Source of the DNA: Algoriphagus litoralis
GTDB taxonomy: Bacteria; Bacteroidota; Bacteroidia; Cytophagales; Cyclobacteriaceae
Direction: 5' to 3'
Length of the DNA stretch: 64,000 nt
NCBI RefSeq assembly: GCF_003259255.1
Contig: NZ_QGOL01000013.1
Coordinates: forward strand, 140,729-204,728
A program made the position numbers and the translations under genes. The notes below the pieces were generated by a model that saw only the letters and a list, made by a program, of their open reading frames with translations, made no database searches and was not told the DNA's origin. This document shows positions 59,848 to 64,000 of the stretch, piece by piece (positions within the stretch are counted from its first letter, which is position 1; each line of letters begins with the position of its first letter).

Positions 59848-60672
59848 CTAGAATTGCTTCCTGAAGGAAAGAGGTGTCAGACCGCTGTGCTTTTGGAAGA
59901 ACCTGACAAAATAAGCATCATCCTCATAATTTAGGTTGTAGGCGATCTCTTTGACCGTCATCTGTGTATGTGCCAAGAGACGTTTGCTCTCCAGAATTAT
60001 CCTGTTCTTGATGATGTCATTCGGGGTACTTTTACTGATAAGCCCGATTTTTTTGCTTAGGTTTTTTGGCGTCACACAGAGCATCTCCGCATAGTCTGCC
60101 ACGGTATGGTGGGTTTTGTAGTGCAGCTCCACCAACTTGCTAAACTTCCTCAAAAACTGCACATCTGATTGTTGATGAGTTTCTGCCAGTTGATGTTGCT
60201 GCTTCCAGATCCGCGAGGACTTCAAGATGATCAGTTTCAGTAAAATGCGGAGCATCTCTTCTGTACTTGGGTCTTCATTTGCCATCTCATCCTGAATGTC
60301 CTGAATGATTTTTTGGATTTCACTGGATTGGTATTCATCCAGAGTGATGAAGGGGATCTCGAAGACATTGTTATACAAAATTCCATCACAGGCCACCTCC
60401 TGATCGTGAATCTCTATGCAATAGAAATCCCTGTTGAAATAGATCAATAGGCCATCTTTAGTCTCACAGGGTTTCATCACCACCCGGGGATTGATGAAGA
60501 GCAAAGCATCAGATTCCATCTTGAACTCTTGAAAATCCACCTGAATTATGGCTTGATCCGGGATAAACAGGATTTTGATGTGTTCGTCGAGCGTACTAAG
60601 CAAACCGTCCTCAAGTTTCTTTTTGCTGAAAGACAAAGTTCCGAATTGCTTGAATGAAAATTCTTTGAGCAT
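59848..60672 (-). CDS. AraC-family transcriptional regulator
   Basis: A 274-residue protein. The C-terminal 100 residues carry the two helix-turn-helix motifs of AraC/XylS: HTVADYAEMLCVTPKNLSKK with IGLISKSTPNDIIKNRIILE, then SKRLLAHTQMTVKEIAYNLN and YEDDAYFVRFFQKHSGLTPL with the terminal SFRKQF. The N-terminal about 1-165 is a cupin-like sensing region without recognisable ligand motif. Leftward, first gene of a pair with the Crp/Fnr regulator 28 bp behind it. The 268-bp space to DoxX on the same strand holds the DoxX terminator and this gene's promoter. Confidence 0.92.
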   Translation of the reverse strand: MLKEFSFKQFGTLSFSKKKLEDGLLSTLDEHIKILFIPDQAIIQVDFQEFKMESDALLFINPRVVMKPCETKDGLLIYFNRDFYCIEIHDQEVACDGILYNNVFEIPFITLDEYQSSEIQKIIQDIQDEMANEDPSTEEMLRILLKLIILKSSRIWKQQHQLAETHQQSDVQFLRKFSKLVELHYKTHHTVADYAEMLCVTPKNLSKKIGLISKSTPNDIIKNRIILESKRLLAHTQMTVKEIAYNLNYEDDAYFVRFFQKHSGLTPLSFRKQF

Positions 60673-60884
60673 GTGATCAAGTTGGGAAAAATGAATGATT
60701 TGTCTTGAGAAAAACTACATGGGATTTTACCAAAATTAAAGCCAATACCTCGCAATCTTCTTCCAGGGATTTAGTTTGCCCAAACAAATTCGTAGAAATA
60801 AGTCTGTTGATAGCCTTGGGTAGAAAAAGGAATTTGATTTCAATTGGCGCTTTTCTGATGATTTGGGCCATTGGCTAGGTCAGG

Positions 60885-60921
60885 AAAAAAACACAAAACC
60901 CCTGCTGCCAAGGGTTTTGTG
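60885..60921 (-). terminator. Rho-independent terminator of the DoxX gene
   Basis: CACAAAACCC (60892-60901) / GGGTTTTGTG (60912-60921), a perfect 10-bp stem. Read on the minus strand, it is followed by seven T (A run at 60885-60891). Confidence 0.8.
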
Positions 60922-60940
60922 GAGTCAATTGGATCAGGGC

Positions 60941-61315
60941 TCAGTTTCCCGAAGAAAACAAGCGTTGTTTTAACTCTGGAAAACGGAGGATCGCCGTGAT
61001 CCAAAGTAGGATTTGGACTGCAACTGCCATGCCTATAGGTTCCTGATGGAGCAGATGGGTGACAATGGCTCCGCCCATGTAGGCGATCAGCAAAAGACTC
61101 CCCAAAATGCCGGTTCTGGGAAAAATAAATAGGATCAAAGATGCGATTTCTATGATTCCGATTACTAGAAAGGTATTGGGGTCCATCCCGAAAGAAGCTG
61201 CTTGAGCAAGTGCTATTTCATTTTGGGATAGTTTCATAAAAGCACTCATCGTGAATAGCAGGGCAAGAATACCGGTCAGCACCCAAGCGATAATTTTGAT
61301 TGTTTTTTGTGACAT
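60941..61315 (-). CDS. DoxX-like membrane protein
   Basis: A 124-residue membrane protein with four spans: about 6-26 (IIAWVLTGILALLFTMSAFM), 46-64 (FLVIGIIEIASLILFIFPRT), 68-88 (ILGSLLLIAYMGGAIVTHLL) and 95-112. The SAFMKL sequence at the end of span 1 and GIIEIASLILF are typical of DoxX/DoxX-like family proteins, small quinone-linked or redox-stress membrane proteins of mostly unknown activity. Divergent from an HxlR regulator (61411), which probably controls it through repeats in the 95-bp gap. Confidence 0.88.
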   Translation of the reverse strand: MSQKTIKIIAWVLTGILALLFTMSAFMKLSQNEIALAQAASFGMDPNTFLVIGIIEIASLILFIFPRTGILGSLLLIAYMGGAIVTHLLHQEPIGMAVAVQILLWITAILRFPELKQRLFSSGN

Positions 61316-61359
61316 GATTTTTAGGTTTAATTCGGAAGCAAACTTCTGGATTAATGCTA

Positions 61360-61409
61360 TACCTTTGTTATCTGTTACAAAAAGGATAGTACTTACATAA
61401 AGAATAGTA
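61360..61409 (+). promoter_or_regulatory. HxlR operator and promoter between DoxX and HxlR
   Basis: -7 box TACCTTTG at 61360-61367. AAGGATAGTA (61382) and AAGAATAGTA (61400) are direct repeats 18 bp apart ending next to the ATG at 61411. Read on the minus strand, the stretch TACTATT...GTAAGTACTA resembles, from memory, the YodB-type operator of HxlR regulators. Confidence 0.5.
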
Positions 61410-61410
61410 T

Positions 61411-61755
61411 ATGAGCGCTCATACGGTAGAAAGTTGTGCCAAAGCGAAATTGGCGATCCGAGATACGCTGGATGTGGTGGGTGGAAAGTGGAAGTTGGTA
61501 TTGGTTTCGGTTTTGCGAAGCGGCAAAAAAGGATTCAATGAATTAGCCAGAGAGGCTGGCATATCTCCGCGCATTCTCTCTAAAGAATTGCAGGAATTGG
61601 AAATGAACGGTTTGGTGAGTCGTCAGGTGTGCAATACCAAGCCAGTCACAGTACAGTATGAACTCACGGAATACTGCTACACCCTAAATGAAGTCTTGTT
61701 TGCCATGGAAAAATGGGGCAATGCGCACAGGCAAAAAATTTTTTCGGAGGTGTAA
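61411..61755 (+). CDS. HxlR-family transcriptional regulator
   Basis: A 114-residue winged-helix protein: VESCAKAKLAIRDTLDVVGG with a Cys at about residue 9, KWKLVLVSVLRSGKKGFNEL, AREAGISPRILSKELQELEM, NGLVSRQVCNTKPVTVQYEL, TEYCYTLNEVLFAMEKWGNA. The N-terminal Cys is the position used for thiol-based sensing of electrophiles or hypochlorite in this family; two further Cys (about 70 and 90) are present. Divergent from DoxX, which it likely represses. Confidence 0.9.
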   Translation: MSAHTVESCAKAKLAIRDTLDVVGGKWKLVLVSVLRSGKKGFNELAREAGISPRILSKELQELEMNGLVSRQVCNTKPVTVQYELTEYCYTLNEVLFAMEKWGNAHRQKIFSEV

Positions 61756-61785
61756 GTCGAGTTTGGAGGGGGAATGATTTTGGCT

Positions 61786-62202
61786 TTACGATTTCTTTAT
61801 TCTCTTACTTCGGGTGATTTGGGTGACCGATCCATCAGAATGGATGATGGTTCGGGTCTTTCCTTTTTTAATTTTAAAGGTTTCTGTTCCGGTATTTGGA
61901 TTGATCAGCACCTGATGTGTTTTGCCATGCTTGACTAGTACGGTATGTGTCCCATTGGAATTGACGATCACTCGGGTATCCCCATGGTCAATCACCTGGG
62001 AATGGGTCCCGTCGGAATTGATAATGGTTTTGTTGGTGTCCGAACCCACCATGATTGAGTGGGTACCATCCGGATTGACAATTACCTTATGTTTCCCGTG
62101 ATCATGCACCACCGAGTGGGTGCCATCTGGATTGACAATGACCGTCTGGGCAAAGAGTCCGGTACTCAGTAAGGCAAGAAAAATCGTCAGTAAGTTCTTC
62201 AT
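61786..62202 (-). CDS. Secreted tandem-repeat protein of unknown function
   Basis: A 138-residue protein with a signal peptide (IFLALLSTGLFAQ) followed by six imperfect repeats of 18-20 residues built on the pattern VIVNPDGTHSVVxDHGxxK: VIVNPDGTHS, VIVNPDGTHS, IINSDGTHS, VIVNSNGTHT, VLINPNTGTE and TIIHSDGSVT. Each repeat is likely a beta hairpin with an Asn/Asp-Gly turn; the early units are rich in His and Asp, so metal or surface binding is conceivable but not shown. The C-terminal tail is strongly basic (RSKRIKKS). No family recognised. Leftward, single gene. Confidence 0.8.
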   Translation of the reverse strand: MKNLLTIFLALLSTGLFAQTVIVNPDGTHSVVHDHGKHKVIVNPDGTHSIMVGSDTNKTIINSDGTHSQVIDHGDTRVIVNSNGTHTVLVKHGKTHQVLINPNTGTETFKIKKGKTRTIIHSDGSVTQITRSKRIKKS

Positions 62203-62250
62203 AGTTAGTTTGTACTGGATAAATGGGGGAAAGGTTCCGGGAGTTTTTTA

Positions 62251-62365
62251 GCATCTATCCATAGCCCAGCTTTTCAAAGCTGGGTTAAATAAATAGCGCA
62301 GAACACCAGCGCTGGAGCAGAAAGTTGATTTGAAAATAAAAGCCAATTCCAGCGCAATGGAAAGG
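62251..62365. repeat. Intergenic repeat copy 1 (CCCAGC...CCAGCGCTGG...TTCCAGCGC)
   Basis: Contains AGCCCAGC-stem TTTTCAAAGCTGGGTT, the palindrome CCAGCGCTGG and, about 40 bp later, TTCCAGCGCAATGGAA. The same order and spacing recurs at 63681 and 63897. The rest of the 62203-62497 gap has no gene. Confidence 0.75.
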
Positions 62366-62497
62366 GTTGTCAGATTACTAATTGTATTTGGTATTGTGGA
62401 ATCGAAGCCCGTTCATTTTGCGAAACAGGTTTGGTGGGTACTAAACTCCAGCCTAACCAGAACTTAATTTCTCAAATTTTTTCAATTACTTTCCACT

Positions 62498-63598
62498 ATG
62501 AAAAATCTCATCCTTTTCCTCTTCTTTTTCCCTTCGGCCACCGGGATTTTTGCTCAGCAAGATTCTCAAAAACAAGCGCTTCAAGCAATCCTCAAGGGTC
62601 AACTGAATCAGGATATTCCTGGAATTCTATTCTCAGTTCAATCTGGAGATGGGCAAATCCACTGGTCAGGCGCCTCGGGTGTTTCGGATCGGGTAAGTGG
62701 CCGAGAGTTAAGCCATGACCAGACTTTTCGGATCGCCAGCGTGACTAAAACATTTGTTGCAGCTTCAATTTTGAGACTTTGGGAAGAAGGGAAACTCAGT
62801 TTGGATGATCCGATTTCCAAGTACCTCACACCTGAACATGCACAAATCCTCCAACAGGATTATGATTTGGAAAAAATCAGCATCCTTCAAGTCCTCAGGC
62901 ACAATGCCGGGTTTTTTGATCATACGCATGCACCGGTTTTCTTCGAAAAAGTCCTTCAACCCGGAGGGCATGAATGGACCCGAACCGAGCAATTGAAGCT
63001 CTGCGTGGAAGCAGGCGAACCCATAGGTGCTCCCAGTGAAAAATTCAGTTACTCCGATACAGGATACATCATTCTCGGAGAAATTATAGAAAATATCGTA
63101 GGGAAATCCTTGGGGCTTGCAATTCCAGAAATTCTCGATTTTGAAAATCTGGGACTGGAACACACCGCTTTTGAAGGATTGAACCCGCAAGTGGATCAGG
63201 CAAGAATCCACCAGTATCTTCAAGGACAGGACACCTATTCCTTTCATCCAAGCATGGATTACTTTGGGGGAGGAGGATTGCTTTCCACAACCGAAGACCT
63301 GAGTCAATTCTTTTTGGCCTTGTTTCATGGGAAAGTTTTTAAAAACACAGGCACCTTGGAGCTGATGCTTCAACCCGTGGAATATGCCACTGCTCCGAGG
63401 ATGGATTATCGAATCGGCATTTACCAGATTGAAGTCAATGGCCTGAAAGCCTTTACCCATGCCGGATTTTGGGGAACCCAGGTTGTCTATTTTCCAAGTT
63501 TGGATCTGGCCATGGCGACGAATTACAGCCAAATCTGGAAAGGGAGAGTTCCTCCGGTCTTTGCTCAAGCCTTGACTGCTTTGGAAATGGAAAAGTAA
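62498..63598 (+). CDS. Secreted serine hydrolase (beta-lactamase class C/PBP-like)
   Basis: A 366-residue protein with a signal peptide (FLFFFPSATGIFAQ). Serine beta-lactamase-like motifs: SxxK as SVTK in FRIASVTKTFVAASILRLWE (Ser about residue 82), YSDTGYIILGEIIE (the YxN-type Tyr, with Asp in place of Asn, about 186-199), and HAGFWGTQ (HxG-type KTG equivalent, about 321). Family members include D-aminopeptidases, esterases and beta-lactamase homologues. The Asp in YSD argues against a true beta-lactamase and for an esterase or peptidase. Single gene between two intergenic repeat regions. Confidence 0.88.
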   Translation: MKNLILFLFFFPSATGIFAQQDSQKQALQAILKGQLNQDIPGILFSVQSGDGQIHWSGASGVSDRVSGRELSHDQTFRIASVTKTFVAASILRLWEEGKLSLDDPISKYLTPEHAQILQQDYDLEKISILQVLRHNAGFFDHTHAPVFFEKVLQPGGHEWTRTEQLKLCVEAGEPIGAPSEKFSYSDTGYIILGEIIENIVGKSLGLAIPEILDFENLGLEHTAFEGLNPQVDQARIHQYLQGQDTYSFHPSMDYFGGGGLLSTTEDLSQFFLALFHGKVFKNTGTLELMLQPVEYATAPRMDYRIGIYQIEVNGLKAFTHAGFWGTQVVYFPSLDLAMATNYSQIWKGRVPPVFAQALTALEMEK

Positions 63599-64000
63599 TG
63601 TTGTGGCTTTTGAGTTTGCTAAGGATATAAAAATAGCAATGGCAATCCGCCGATGACTATCGAGGATCAAGGAACCGGGCATCCATCCATAGCCCAGCCT
63701 TTCAAGGCTGGGTTAAATAAATTGCGTGGAACGCCAGCGCTGGACCAGGATGTTGAATTGAAAAGAAAAGCCGATTCCAGCGCAATGGAATAGGTTTTCG
63801 GGTAATAAATCCTTGTGTAGGGCCTCGAAATTACAAATTTCGAGGAGCTGATCTTGAAATTGCTCCCGATTGCTATCATGGATTGAGGAACCGGCAATCC
63901 ATCCATAGCCCAGCCTTTCAAGGCTGGGTTAAATAAATTGCGGGGAACGCCAGCGCTGGAGTAGGATGTTGATTAGAAAAGAAAAGCTGATTCCAGCGCA
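63599..64000. repeat. Two further copies of the intergenic repeat at the right edge
   Basis: Copy 2 starts at 63681 and copy 3 at 63897, 216 bp apart, each with ATCCATCCATAGCCCAGC, GCTGGGTTAAATAAATTGCG, CCAGCGCTGG and TTCCAGCGCA. Copy 3 is cut by the window end. The preceding segments GGAACCGGGC and GGAACCGGC are also shared, so the repeated unit extends 15-20 bp to the left. No gene is supported here. Confidence 0.8.

Noticed and set aside
62498..63598. True class C beta-lactamase
   Set aside because: The YxN motif reads YSD and the KTG region is HAG, typical of related esterases or peptidases.
1..64000. tRNA or rRNA genes
   Set aside because: No convincing cloverleaf or T-loop sequence was noticed on either strand by eye; a covariance-model scan was not possible.

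Overview
The window looks like a chromosomal stretch of a Bacteroidota bacterium, most likely of the Cytophagales/Cyclobacteriaceae (Algoriphagus-like) type. This rests on a SusC/SusD pair, an RND pump fused to a TolC-type channel, several promoters of the Bacteroidota -7 type (TAnnTTTG), very weak Shine-Dalgarno sequences, many secreted proteins and lipoproteins, and abundant small palindromic intergenic repeats. The genus is inference. I saw no rRNA, tRNA, CRISPR array, transposase or integrase.

Layout. 1-5.3 kb: GNAT acetyltransferase (probably cut by the window edge), TetR regulator, methionyl-tRNA synthetase, K+/H+-type antiporter. 5.46-9.49 kb: a tight four-gene operon of circularly permuted ATP-grasp, alpha-E protein, Anbu-type proteasome homologue and transglutaminase-like protease, a predicted peptide-ligation/proteolysis system. 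9.5-13.2 kb: lipoprotein, PepSY membrane protein behind a palindromic operator, secreted GH130-type glycosidase. 13.3-20.9 kb: two-component system and heavy-metal efflux (RND pump with TolC domain, plus adaptor), with 11-bp-phased TTAAG repeats in front of both transcription units. 21.4-29.1 kb: SusC/SusD, an alkaline-phosphatase-superfamily enzyme and a metallophosphoesterase lipoprotein, which reads as a phosphorus-scavenging outer-membrane locus.

29.3-34.7 kb is accessory: ssb, then two AT-rich cassettes of unknown genes whose ends carry related imperfect palindromes of about 130 nt (integron attC-like, no integrase), a YdeI-like protein, a SnoaL-like protein, a TIR/DUF4062-like protein and a DUF1460 protein. 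34.7-43.2 kb: a hairpin cluster, a secreted S15 peptidase, a HigBA toxin-antitoxin pair, a predicted phosphonate catabolic locus (HD oxygenase diverging from a phosphonatase-like HAD, an MFS-like transporter and an FAD oxidoreductase), a second toxin-antitoxin pair and a palindrome-rich spacer.

43.2-54.7 kb: XRE-cupin regulator, sterol-desaturase-like enzyme, small secreted proteins, DNA methyltransferase repair protein, an aldo/keto reductase-RidA fusion, an APC permease, pta-ackA with a MITE-like element between them, an esterase and a J-domain/KTSC protein. 54.8-64 kb: short-chain dehydrogenase, two HxlR regulators, two alpha/beta hydrolases, Dps, Crp/Fnr and AraC regulators, DoxX, a secreted tandem-repeat protein and a beta-lactamase-class-C-like hydrolase. 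The right edge carries copies of an intergenic repeat.

Most exciting candidates: the attC-like cassette pair at 29.9-31.6 kb, the phased operators of the efflux system, the phosphonate locus with a non-ABC transporter, and a perfect terminator-like hairpin inside the metallophosphoesterase coding sequence.
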